From Taeniopygia guttata (Eukaryota > Chordata > Aves > Passeriformes > Estrildidae), in the NCBI RefSeq assembly GCF_048771995.1, contig NC_133030.1, positions 10,866,001 through 10,930,000 of the forward strand: a DNA stretch of 64,000 nucleotides, read 5' to 3'. Under the pieces are notes generated by a model. The model was not told where the DNA came from, ran no database searches, and saw only the letters and a program-made list of their open reading frames with translations. Position 1 is the stretch's first letter. Each line of letters begins with the position of its first letter. Shown here piece by piece: positions 35,453-47,700 of this stretch. A program made the translations under genes and the position numbers.

Positions 35453-38400
35453 TTTAGCCAAAAATCTTCATAGGATGATGAATTTAACAAATAACTAAAA
35501 ATGTTATCAGCACTGAGTTAATAAAATGGCACTGCTTACTCATCCTTGGAATATGCAATCCAGACCTTCTCCCAAGAAAACTGAAACAAAAGTTTCACCT
35601 TTCTCTAACACTTCCAAGATTATTTTTTCCTAATGGCCATCTCTGAAGTGCTGTTGGCCACTAGGGATGGATACACTCGGTGAGAATAATCACGGAAAAA
35701 CGCAGAATAATCGAGGATTGCCTCCTTTCCTTCGTCACACTCTGAGTCACCAGCAGAAGCCAGAAGTGAGACATCTCCCTGTATCTCCTTCAAATCACCG
35801 TGACTGTCCCACGGTGTCCCTCAGATCAATCCTGGAGCTCCAGGATTGAGCTGAAAATGGAGCTCCAGAGCAGTTCTTGAGCGCTCTCTTGTGGTTAAAG
35901 AGCAACTACTGCTAATGGCACCTTCATCGCCTCGATTTTAATCAATAAATCACTCGCTGTGACTCATGCCTCTCAGAGATAAAAAGATTCTTAAATTAGC
36001 GTTATAATTATTGTTGTAATTAGAGTAAGATTTCATTACAATTTATTCTTAGGCACTGGAGTGGTGTTCTTCACTATGCAAAATGAAGAGAGAGTTTAAC
36101 ATCACTCCTGTGCATCAAAATAACATTTACCTTTTTGAATAACCAACAATTTTCATCCAAACTGTGTGATTGCCTGCTGAAAATTCATCCTATCCACAAC
36201 TATGAATATTTCCCTGCCTATTTTCTCACCTGTTTCAGGATTCCTGATTTCCAGAGTGGCCACCCAAGGTCTTCACAGAAGTTTTCAATGTATGTCACAG
36301 AAAAATGCTAATTTTTCATTTCACAGCAGAAAACAAAGTTGAGAAAGAACTGGGTGACCCAGTTATGGAAATCTGGCAGCTCTCAGACCAAAGGACAGAT
36401 TAAAGCAAGGAACATGCCACAGACAGCGATGACAAAATCCTGGTGTAGGTTTGGAATAATTAATAGATCACAGGCCCGTGTCCACGGGAATATTTGCATG
36501 CAGCATTATTTACATACCTTTTCACAGTTTAATTGCAACCTGTCCAGCAAAAACAAATACCCTGCTTCACAGAAACACGTTATTTGAATGTTTGCTTTTA
36601 TTTTTGTCTGCTGTCTGCTTATTTTAAGACTGTGCCTTCTTGTTTGCTGCCTTCCTCCTCATGGCTGCTTCCTTCATCATCATCAGTTTAAACACCAGGC
36701 TGCTTTCCAAGTTGATTGGGAAATCACTCCAGCAACAATCCTTCACAGAAAATCCTGGGTCTATAAAGATTGTATCTCAAATATTTATTCCAAATCCACA
36801 TTTTTCAATTCTTCAGGTCCACCAAGCCCTCTTGTCCTCAAACAGATGTGGAGAATAAAACAAAGTTCAGTGATGGCTCTGTGAGCAGCTGATGCAAAGC
36901 AGCTCTCAAACTTCATGTTTGCCAGGAAAACTTTCTGCTAGCCAGCAAATTGTACTCCCTGCTAATTTTTCATTACATTTCCCAGCCTGACGACTATTTC
37001 CCGCTTATTAAGTCATTAAAATATGGTGTCATTAATTTTACTTTCCAATTAGATAATTGTTCTGCCATTGCAACTCTCAGAGTGTAACGTGTTATTACTG
37101 CAATGTTTTAGTTACTAATGCCAGTGAATAAAAATTACACGTTATTTTGTTTGGTTTTTTTTTTAACTTTAAATATTTCATTGCTCCTCAGCAAGATGTG
37201 CTCCCAAATTTCTCATTTCCTCTGCTGCAGCAGGGTCTTACCCTGTGTGTGTTTGCAGATACCTGGTGAATAATTCTAGAGCTCCTGAAACACATTTATG
37301 ATCCATTCATCACTGGCATGCTGGGGAATAGAATTGCCTGGTGGGCTTGAAGAGTTTGGAGTTCAAGTAAAAAAACTATTGAAGCACAGGCAAAAAATTT
37401 GGAATAAATCTGAATTTATGTAGGTGATCTCACCTGTTTTCACATTATTTTTGTGGCTTGGGGGGTTTTGCTTTGTTTGGCCTTTTTTTTTTTTGTCTGC
37501 TTGGGGCTTTCTTCATGCTGAAGCACTTGCAATTCTTTGGTGGATGTTTTAGTGGAAGAATTCTTTAGTTCAGCTTCCCTGGGGTGGATATGGCCCTGAG
37601 GAACACACAAATTTGTTTCTCTGAGAGAGCTGAGCACACAGGAAGGAGAAGGGCAGCAGTGCCAGTGGGCACTCCTGGAGCCAGCACATGTGGAAAGGCA
37701 GCTGTCACACCAACAGATTTGGAAACACTTGTTTAAAGCAATCATTAATTCTTTAGCATTGGGTCTGGGATCAGTCTTCCTCAAAATAGCCCAGCTGAGC
37801 CTCCAGTACTCCAGTACTGGAGTGTGAGAATTGCCAGCCCTTCCTTGCTCTCCTCTGGGCTGGAGGTCTTTTATCCTGCAGGGGTAAAGGCTTTCTGCAT
37901 TCCTCGTGCCAGTGTTTATTGTGAGATGTAATTCTGCTCACTGTGGGGAAATGACATCTCTGTTATCACTTCACCTCCTAAACAGGCTGATGGGTAGGCT
38001 CTACCATCTCACAGACAGGCAGAAGAATACTCACATACAGTCAATATATTATCAACCCATAAAATACATCTGATTTACAGGAGAAATCCTCAGAACCGCC
38101 AAAAGACAGGAGCCCATATTTTGGGCTTAAATATGATAGGAAGAAAATGGTATAACATCCTGGGAATTTCTTCTCTTTTGCTCCGTGGTTACATTACAAA
38201 GATGGTACAGTGGAGATGGAAGGTACAGCCGCTACCTGCCTCTTGTTAAGGGTTGTTTGCTTCCAGCTCTTTCAGCCATGCTCGCTAAAAACACTTTTAT
38301 TCTCCACACCAAGGAGATTTTGCAGAAGGGGTTTTAAGTATTTCCTGTCCCTTTCTGACCTGGCAAAGAGATATTGGGTTAAGAAATGTAAATTATATAA

Positions 38401-40881
38401 TACAGCCTGAGCTAAGCAGGTCAGTACAAACAAGCACAGGACTCAGACTGCAGAGAGGCATCTCCTGCCTCAGCTGTTTCTGGGAGAATCTTTGCTATTT
38501 TAAGTTCTTAATATGAGTTTTTTAACTGAGAAATAAAATTAAAGCAGCAAGTTGATGTGGCCACCTGCAAATTAAGCTGTGTACTTGTGTCGTCCTAAAT
38601 TAAATTAGAGATGCTCTACCTTTATTCATTGAACATCCCAAGTGACTGGGGAAAAAAGGAGGTAAGAGGCAACATGAATTTGCCACAACCAAACTGTAAC
38701 AGGCTATTTCATTTCCTTCCACAGATGGACAGAGTAGAAGCAGAGAAAAATCAGAGGAAGATCTCCTGACTTTTATAAGGTTTCTGCTACTCTCTCCCAC
38801 AGCTCAGAAGCAGCCTAAGAAATCATGACCCAAATGAAAACCACACTAAAGTAGGTGCAAAGCCAGTCTACACAAAGAATAATTTCCAGTCATTCCCTGT
38901 CAAAATGAAAGGAAGTATCAAGAGAGGAATTTGTCCTACATCAGCATTTATGAATTCCCTAAAATAGTCAGTCATCCTTCAACTTCAGTTACCTCCAGTT
39001 TTGCTCCTCCTTTACCTTTCTTATGTATGTGATGTGCAGGAAAATCCTGAGGTACGCCTTGGAGAAAGTAAAGTTTGATTGGCAATTTTCAGGTCTTGTG
39101 AGCATGAATAAATTATGAATATAATTAGCAAAACCCATTGTTTTTCTAATGACTGTAGTGACCAAATCAGCTGAAGAGATGAAGGGCTCAGATACAAATT
39201 TCCCAGGGGGGCGGGTAAGAAGGCAGACATTGGATCTGCTCGTTTGTCAAGAACTATTTGGACTCTTCCATTCATAGAAAGAGCCATAGAAATAAAGATA
39301 AAATCATTCTATTCATAGAAATAAAGGTAAAAAGTTGCTATTAGGCACATCATGAGCCCCATGTTACCCATTGCATCTACAGTAAAACCTGGCCCTTGGC
39401 AGCATCTTTGCCTTTCAATTATTGATTTTCATGATATATTTCAGCACTGGGCTGAATATCCTTTCAGTAAGAGCTTTTTTTTCACTCCACAGTTACACAG
39501 CACATCTCTTTGAGGGGAAAATAAAAAAAAAGAGTTAAAAAAAGTAATATTTTCTGAGGTGATTAAAAGTTTGGGATGACAACCTCTGTAGATGCTCTCC
39601 AGAATTAAAGATCTAAGACAGTCAGACTATGATCAGCCTAAATTTGACTTCTAGCCTCGGGGTATTCTTCTTTAAATGGCTGTGATACACTAAAGTGGCT
39701 GAAAAAAAGAAATTGAACAGAAGATTGTTATTTAAGAGGATGCTTTGGTTGGGGCTGCAGCATTTGTCACAATATTTTCCTTAGCAGTGAGGAAATAAAG
39801 ACAGAATTACTTGATCTAATTTACAAATACAAAATGATGCCTGAAAGAGTAAATTAGAGAGAGGACGGGCATAAACATCCTGGAGAGTGTGGTAAGCTGG
39901 GCCCATCCAAATTAGCTAAGTCAGGCAAATATAAAGCCCTGGGCAGTTTTGGGCTGCTTTTCAGAGCTTCCTTGGCATGTGTGACCAACCTCCTCCCTTC
40001 CTGTGCCAGGGCTTTGTCCATAAACTAAGGCTTGATCTGCTTTGCATGAAGTTTAAAGTGGAGCAAAGGAGTGTCCCAGCCTGGTTCTGCAGCTGGAGAC
40101 TTCAGTAAACAATTGCTTCATGGAAGGGAAGAAGAACTGAAACAGAAATACCTTTTGTAAGGATTTCCCATCCATGGCTGTGTAGGGAAATCTATCATTT
40201 AGTAGCATTTAATCAATTTTTCGCTGCATTGGATTGGAATTATGTCAGTTTTGACTAATCATACCATTAGACTTCATTTAATCTCCTTTGAACTCAAATA
40301 CCTTCTGAATTTTTTTATTGACTTGGCTCCCAAAATATCGATGTTTAACATTTCTGATAAAAACTTTGTATTTTAATCTTATTCAGGCAAAAAACATACA
40401 CTGAGCTTTCAATCCTTATTCAGAGAAGTCTATTTTGTCTGGGTCTCATTTTATTATGAAAGTTAGCCAGCCTGTGGGCTTCGATAGAATGGGAATTTCT
40501 CTCCTTTGAGCAAATTCCTGTGGAAAAAGGAAACCTAAATAAAAACAAAGCGATACCTTTCTAAAACAGCCTGATAAGCAGGAGGAGCCCCAGCTTTTGA
40601 AATGTGCAGACTGGCCCCCCCTCAAAACCTACCAACCCTAATCCCTGTATAACAAATCCGGGAACTGGAAACTGAGGTTGATCCTTTCCATTTTCTGTGC
40701 TCCGGAGGTGCAATGGGATCTGCTTTTCAATTTAGGCTGTGGTTATCTCTAGAACCTGACAGAACACTGGCAATGCTGAAATCCCGTAACATTCCATGAG
40801 CTCAGGCAGGGAACTGCTTGATTAACAGACCTGTAATGAAGTGCAGGAACTAAATTTCATTTCAGTCTTATGGAGCCTATT

Positions 40882-40974
40882 TAAAACAAAACCAAACCAA
40901 ACCAAACCAAAAAAAAAAAAAAAAAACCCAAAAAAACCCACCAAAAAACCCAAACAACCCAGCAAAGAAAAAAA
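40882..40974. repeat. A-rich (CCAAA)n-like low-complexity tract
   Basis: Tandem accaa units followed by an A run and degenerate aaaccc units; no T or G until the end. Confidence 0.92.
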
Positions 40975-43900
40975 TTGAAGCTATTAATTATGTTAATTTC
41001 ATTATATAGTTCAGGATAATTCTGAGTATGACCAGGGAGTAGATTAAGGAGAGAGCACTGAGTGGGCCAGAGTTCCTGGTCTGGGGAAGTTGGGAACAGA
41101 TCAGCAGGGTGGGAAAGCTGATGAGCTTTGGACAAGTGGGGACCCGGAAGATAGAAGGATATAGGGATGGGATGCCAGGTTTGGGAAGACAGGAGCATAT
41201 CTACAGGAATGGTCAGAGCCTGGCAGAGCTGCAGGGAGACACAGCTCATCCTTGGGGCTCACAAGGAGCTAAGCTGGTGTTGGTTTTCTAAGTTTTTACA
41301 GCAATGAGGCAACTGAGAGGCATTTTAAAATATTTTATTCTATTATCAGTCTTGATGATATGTAAAAACGCTATTCATGTCAGAAGCTAACCCATTTCTT
41401 GGTTACAATACTTTATAAATGTTTTTCAGCTTATTTGTTTTTGCCACACAATGTTGCCATTACTTCTAGCACTAATCACCTCTGTTTTTTCTCTACGTGG
41501 TGTTGCTACAACGCATCTTTCACAGTTTTCGTTTTCTAAAATATCTAGTCTTTTTGTAAGGCTACATTTTGAAAGTTGTTGAAACTTGGTTTTAGTTTAA
41601 TTTCTCTCTTAACAGTGTCATCTCTATTCTATGGCTTTCTTAAATTAGCACACTTAGTATTTGTATACAGATATATAAGACTGAGTTTTCTGACAGGTTT
41701 TGAGAATTCTTTACAAATCCATTTCCCACAACCTGCCACATTTATTTTGTTTGGAAATAATTTTTAGGGCATTGGAGGGTGAAAAAAAAAACTGTAGTTT
41801 TTCCTTTTTTCTTTTCAGCTTGGCGATAGGACAAGGGAGTAGAGGACTAGTACTACTTCCCTGTAGGATTTTCCCCAGAGAGAGTTGCAAGGCTTGGCTT
41901 GGTGAAAAATCCCTGATCAAAGTGGAGCAAAGAGGGCAAATGGGAAGGGTCAGGAATGTGACTTCTTCATCTTGAGCAGTTCTGTGTTTAAAGGTTCCCA
42001 TTTGTGGAAGTTCTTCTGCTGGGGGGACTTTCTCTCCTCTCAGGCCTTTCCCTGGGGACTGGACAAACGTGACTCCAAACCCAGCAGCTCCGGAGCTGAC
42101 CTTCATTTTGCAAAGCTCCCAAACACAAAATGCAGGGATACTTATGTCTGAGAGATGGAAATGCTGAGACCCACATGCTGATTACAAACTCATCACGCTG
42201 GAAGCTGCCAGGATGGTGTTTACCCACAGCTCAGCAACACTTCCTCCAAGCAAAGGTCTCAGCTCTTACTGGGAATTCTGCAGGGTTTTCCTCTGCCAGG
42301 TGCTGGTGATCAATACTGTTGGCACAGAAGGATGAGGAATTTGTGGTCACTGTTCGTACAGGAATGGTGGGAAAGGGGCAGATCAATAATTCACAAAAAG
42401 ACCTGCCTGAAACGATGAGCACATCAAGTAGTAAGAAATACTTCAGGAGCTGAGATTAACTGTGATCTCGTTCAATAACTGCTCTCAAGAGCAGCCTTTT
42501 AACTTCCTTTATTTCTGGGACAATGAACGTTTGCTACCTCATGTTTCACTTCTCCATGAAGAATAAACACCTCGAAAGGTTTGAGTACAAACTTTATCAG
42601 AGCTTGGCTGAAAAATTTGCCTAAGCTGTGCCCAGAACTTATGGAGAATTGCAATGGCAATGTGAGGAAAAAGGAGAAATTAATAGGAATCGGTGAGACA
42701 ATTCCATGTTATTTTAAACCATTGTATTTTGTGGTCAAAAAGCCTCAAGCACTTCACATGTTGACAGAAAAACTGCATTTTGCTTGGGGAAAAAAAGTAA
42801 TTGCAACCCCCATGAATGGGGCTTGGAGAAGTAAATCCATAGAAATTAAATCTTGTAAATACAATGGAATTTTAAAAATGCAGTGGTATTACCAAAATCT
42901 TTCTGTTGAACAGTGAAAAGGACTTTCAATAATTGAAGATTTTGTTCTTATACATCATTTATTCAACAGAAATAATTGGGATGCATGATTTATTACATGT
43001 TCCATAACCTGTTATGCAAAATGAAGTGATTTGTAAAGCAAATATCTAAATACAAAATGACAAAGCATTGAGCTGCTCCAGAAAATCCAGAGATACATGG
43101 AAAGCAGAAGTGTAAGGAGCAATACTTACAGATGGAATGGAGGGGGGAAATCTGCCTGTCGAGTAAACAGTTTCTTGCTGGATTATCAGCTTGGGGAGCA
43201 AGAACCAGGACGGAAACAAGGGCAAGGATTTGGTGAGGAAGGGCCGTGAGACATCTCCCATGAGGTTGGGCCAGGTGTTCAAGACTAGGCTTTTTCCTTC
43301 TTTTCAATGTCATTGATTGTGTGGATCCACGAATAAAGAGATCAAAGAAAAATACCCAACACTTTAAAAAAATAGCAGTACATACAGTCTTAAATTGCAT
43401 ATTATAACCAAAATTTTCAATGTCCATGTGCAAATGCAGTGAACTGGATTTTCAGGAATTCCTATTCCCAGAGTCTTGCACCCATTAATTCCAGGACAAC
43501 TCAATACCAAATCCTTTCCCATTTAGCTCCCAGCCTTATGAAGGCAGCGGCATTTCATTTTCCAGCTGTGCCCCACGAAGCATCTGGAGCATTCATCCCA
43601 AAATTCCCTTTGCCTCACAGAAACCCCGATGGCGTATTTTATTTATTAACACTGAAATAATAAATTGGCCGCACAGAAGGTTTACTGAGTGGTGGCAGCT
43701 TTTGGTGACTAAAACGTGCAGGACTAAAATCAAACATGTTATTACGTGGGGATCGCAGGGATATATCTGGAGACACAAATGCCAGCCTGATAGACAGATG
43801 AAGCAAGTGTTCCCGGCGAGTGAGCTGCGGCTCTCGGGGCTCAGTGCCAGCCGTGCTGCTGTGGCACGGTTCGGGCCCGCCGCAGGGCACCGAGAGGCGT

Positions 43901-44099
43901 TTCGGAGCCGCTTTGCGGCGGGAATGGCGGGCGGCGCTGAGGGACGCGCCACTATTGTGTCTGGCGCTGAGCCGCCCGCCGCGCGCCTCAAGGACCCGCG
44001 CGGGCAGCGCAGCAGCTGCCGCCGCGGGCTCAGGCGTTCTTTGTGGCCACCCGCGGGCCGGCCAGGACCCCGCGCGCTCCCGCGCCGCCTCGCCTCTAC

Positions 44100-44279
44100 G
44101 CGCCGGCGTGCGCGCCGCCGCTGTCTCTCCCTCCCTCCCTCCTTCTCTGTCTCTCTCTCTCTCTGCTGTGGTAGCAGGAGCAGCGCGGGCGGCGGGGCTG
44201 GAGCGTGGCTGAGGCGGCCATTCCTAGCGAGCGAGAGAGAGCGCAGCGTGTCCCCCCCCCGGGCTCAGTGGCGCACAGG
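44100..44279 (+). other. CAPRIN1: CAPRIN1 non-coding exon 1 (inferred)
   Basis: The coding exon starts right after a CT-rich tract and CACAG acceptor (44571-44575), so a 5' non-coding exon is required. The best donor upstream is GTGAGG at 44280-44285. The exon would include the CT-rich run 44121-44165 (a plausible pyrimidine-rich transcription start) and end near 44279. The 5' boundary is not determinable. Confidence 0.45.
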
Positions 44280-44383
44280 GTGAGGGGGGCGGCGCGGCCC
44301 CTCCGGACACCCCGAGCGGGGCGGGGGGGGGGAGGGGGGAAGGGGAGCGTGAAGGGAAAATGACCGTTGGGCGCGAGGCGGCC

Positions 44384-44393
44384 GTCACGTGAC
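44384..44393. promoter_or_regulatory. Perfect CLEAR/E-box palindrome in CAPRIN1 island
   Basis: GTCACGTGAC, a 10-bp palindrome matching the TFEB/USF/MYC-class E-box with both flanks, lies in the presumed first intron about 100 bp after the exon 1 donor. Confidence 0.5.
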
Positions 44394-44577
44394 CGCCGCC
44401 CCGCGCGCGGCGAGGGAGGGGCGGGTTGGGGGGGGCGCGCGCGCGCCGGGGCAGGTACGGCTCGTGCGCGCGCGCGGCCGCGGGCGCGTCTCCGCCGTCC
44501 GCGCTCCCCCCGTGACGCGCCCGCCGCTCTCTCCGCTCTCTTGTCTCTCTCCCGCCCTCCCTCCCTCCTTCACAGAG

Positions 44578-44781
44578 ATGCCCTCGGCCACCAACAGCAC
44601 CATGGCGAGCAGCACCACCGGCAGCAGCACCGGCAAAGCGGGACCGGGTAGCGAGGCTGCTCCGGCGGCGGCGGCCCCGCAGGCGGCGGCGGGTGTGAAC
44701 ATCACCACGGTGCAGACCGAGGCCATGAAGCAGATCCTGGGGGTGATCGACAAGAAGCTGCGCAACCTGGAGAAGAAGAAG
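44578..44781 (+). CDS. CAPRIN1: CAPRIN1 first coding exon
   Basis: Encodes residues 1-68, MPSATNSTMASS to RNLEKKK. ATG follows the acceptor by two bases and matches the MPSAT start of vertebrate CAPRIN1. The low-complexity Ser/Thr/Ala part differs from mammals, while VQTEAMKQILGVIDKKLRNL is conserved. The donor is GTGATC, a weaker variant. A second in-frame ATG is codon 9. Confidence 0.95.
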
Positions 44782-47700
44782 GTGATCCCCACGTCCCCTC
44801 AGATCCCCCAGCCCACCCGGGGTGCCCACCCGCCTTGTCCCCCGCCTTCCGGCCGCCCCTGCCCCCGAGCCCGTCCGGCCTGTTTCCCTTCCGCTCCCTT
44901 GTGCCGGGCCCTCCGCCGAGCCCTCCCGGGTTGTTCCCGGCGTGGCCCCCAGAGGCCGCCTGCTGGAAGGTTCCAGAAGGGCGAGCGCCGCTCCCCCGGC
45001 CTGTCCCCTTCCCCTCCGGGCGTCCCCCTGCCCCCTCCCAGGCCGCCCTCCCGTCGCCCCGGGACCCGGCCCGGTTTCCCCCCGGCTCGCGGAGCAGAAC
45101 CCGGCGGGGTCGCGGCTGCCGACCCCCCTTCGCCCCCGGTGCCCGGAGCCCCCTCGGCGGCGCCGCTCCCTTCCCCCTCCTTCCGCCTTTTGTTCCCCGC
45201 GGCGGGGCCTTTCCCAGCCGCGCCATCCCGGGGCTCAGCTCCCCACATGCCCGCTCCGTGCGGCGGCCGGAGCGCGCCCGGTGCCCGTGGCCGGCGGAGC
45301 GGGCAGGCAGAGGCTGCGGTGCCCCCGGTGCCGGGCACATGGACGCGGAGCTGTAACATGGCGGCGGCCCGGCCTCCCCGGCGGAGCTCATTGTGCCGCC
45401 CGCACAAAGCCGGGGCTACCCCACCCCGCCCCAGTGTCACCGCTCGCTTTCCATCGCCCTAAGCTCAACTCTTTGGGAGCCTGAGCCCAGCTGGAAGCGG
45501 CCTTCCACGGGTTATTTTTAGAAAGAGCAGCTACTCAGTCCCTGGTGCTTGGACGGTTCGAGTTGTGGCACAAGAGGAAAAGGCTGTCGTGGTTACTTGT
45601 GGCGTGTTTTGCACCCTCTCGGTGGTGGCAGATTAAATGAGCTTCGCAGGGCTTTGCAACCTCCAGAGCATGAGGTGTCCATCAAAAAAAAGAACATAGC
45701 CTCAAGACTTGCCTCAAAATGCCACAGTCCAAGTTAAAATTACAAAAAAAAAAATCATATTTGTGCTAGACCTCTAAATCTCTTATTATCCTTAGAAGTG
45801 AATAAGCACAGTAAGTGTTATATTCATTTTTTTTAACTGTCACTTTTGATATTTTTCATAGTGTTCCATATTGTATAAGGTGGAAGTATTCCCAGTAAAT
45901 TAGTCTGTACAGGTGGGTTGTAAAGGAAAGAAGCTGTGCTTTACCTGTAAATAATAGACTGTGTATCAATAATACACTGTGTAAATACACTGTGTACAGT
46001 GTAGCTTCCCACTTCAAAACTGGGTGTGGGGTTTTCTTGGTTTTCAGAAATGACATGGCAAAAAGCAGCAAGCCAGGACATTTTAGGTAAGTTTTAGAAT
46101 CAGAGAAGCTTTTCCTCGGTGTCTTTTGTGTGTAGACAGGACAAGATGTCTGTCTTAAACTTGGTTAATACACAGGAATATCTGCACAACCAATACTGGT
46201 CCTCAGCTCGAGAAGGATAGCAGATCTTTCTGTCTCTGGTTCTTTCAATATAAAAAAATTGTTTGAAAATTAACTGTTGTATCCAATATACACAAAAATC
46301 CTCTGAAAATATTTTTATTATGTTAAAAGCATGTATTTTAAAAACCAAAATTAGCAAGTGAAAATTCTGACCTGTTCTGTACTTGGGAGTAATCAAGAGG
46401 ATGCAGCAGTGTTACTGGTGTGAGGGTGCTTGGGAGCAGTATTTTTATTTACCTTTAAATAATTTACACTTGCCTTAGCCATTCCATTCTATTTGAGTGA
46501 AGTTTTAGTTACAAGTGAGTAGACGAGACAAAGTGCCCTTTTTTTTTTTCTGTTGGAAGATGTTTCATGAAAATTACTGAAGGCATTTATTTTTTTAATA
46601 CTCTGTGCTGGGCAATGTGGGCTTAAAGAACAGGCAAGGGCTGTGGCTTAAAAAAAAAAAGCTCTGTGTTGTTTCTCACTGATGAATTAAAGTTCATTAA
46701 AGTTCAAAGATTCCTAAGTCTTAATGGACTGAAATTCTGAAACTTCCTGAAGGAGGACTCATAAGCACTACAAAAGTCATGAGAGAAATGGGTTTTGGTG
46801 TATTAAAGCACAGGAACTCAGTTGTGGGCTTGAGCCTCTCCCTTGGTGGGGGAGCCAAGAGTTCTGTAGTAAATAATTTGTGCTTTAATAAAGAGAGCAG
46901 CACATGCTTTGTGTCTTAAAACAAAGCTCATTGTACACATCAGGATTTCCTTGTATTTTGCATCTTTGGACAAGAATATATTTTTAATTTTTCCAACCAT
47001 CCAGAAAGTAAAATTGTTCTGGAAACTACACAGACAGGAGTGGATGAGAAATGCAGTAAATCTCACTGGGAACTTGTGCTTAGTTGGACAGTTAATCCTT
47101 TCTTTGTTAGCAGCTGCTAACGAAGGCCAGTAGAGATGGTTTTCAGAGCTTTGTGTCATAGAATGAGCACAAATACATACTTAGACACACATTTCTGAAG
47201 GATGCAAAAATTACTGCTCTGGAAGAGGTACCATCTTAGGTTTTAAATAAAAGGAGTATGCAGCTTTTAGTAGAGGAAAGGTCACTCTTCATAAAGAAAT
47301 TTGGAATTTTGGAGTGAAGTTTGTCATGTTTACCTCTAAACACAGAGGATAAAATAATGTGACTACCAAAATACAAATTGAAATAATATTTGTAATTTTG
47401 GTCTACACTATTTTGAATGTTTCTGTATAAACTAAAACCACTGGATTATTAGTTACACTTTAATTTTCTTTTCCTAAATATGACCTCCTTTGAAAGAATG
47501 AGTATTTCTTTTGTTAAAAAAGACTGGGATAAACTGAATTGCTGTTCAGAAATGAATGTGGAAACATGGCCTGAAAACGTCTGTTTTCCCCTCATCTCTT
47601 TGTATTATGAAAAGATAGGGATGCTGTTCTGTGTTCTTAGATGACAAGATATTTTTTGTGTGTGTGTGTGCATGGAAGGGGGTAATTAGGTAATCAAAGG

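Larger units (their letters stand above)
32571..43799. other. Spacer between LMO2 distal island and CAPRIN1
   Basis: 11 kb with two CR1 fragments (33092-33345, 35283-35452), A-rich tracts and AT-rich unique sequence. No gene recognised. Confidence 0.7.
43800..45450 (+). promoter_or_regulatory. CAPRIN1: CAPRIN1 CpG-island promoter
   Basis: About 1.6 kb of dense CpG sequence centred on the non-coding exon 1, the first intron and the first coding exon, falling off sharply on both sides. It contains a perfect E-box palindrome GTCACGTGAC at 44384-44393, G-rich runs at 44317-44345, and a YY1-type AACATGGCGGC at 45355-45365. No TATA box was noted, as expected for a housekeeping-type promoter. Confidence 0.8.

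Noticed and set aside
44389-45462. 357-codon plus-strand ORF around the first CAPRIN1 coding exon
   Set aside because: It is the genuine 68-codon exon extended in frame through 5' intron and the following intron. The donor at 44782 and exact joining to the next exon show the true structure.
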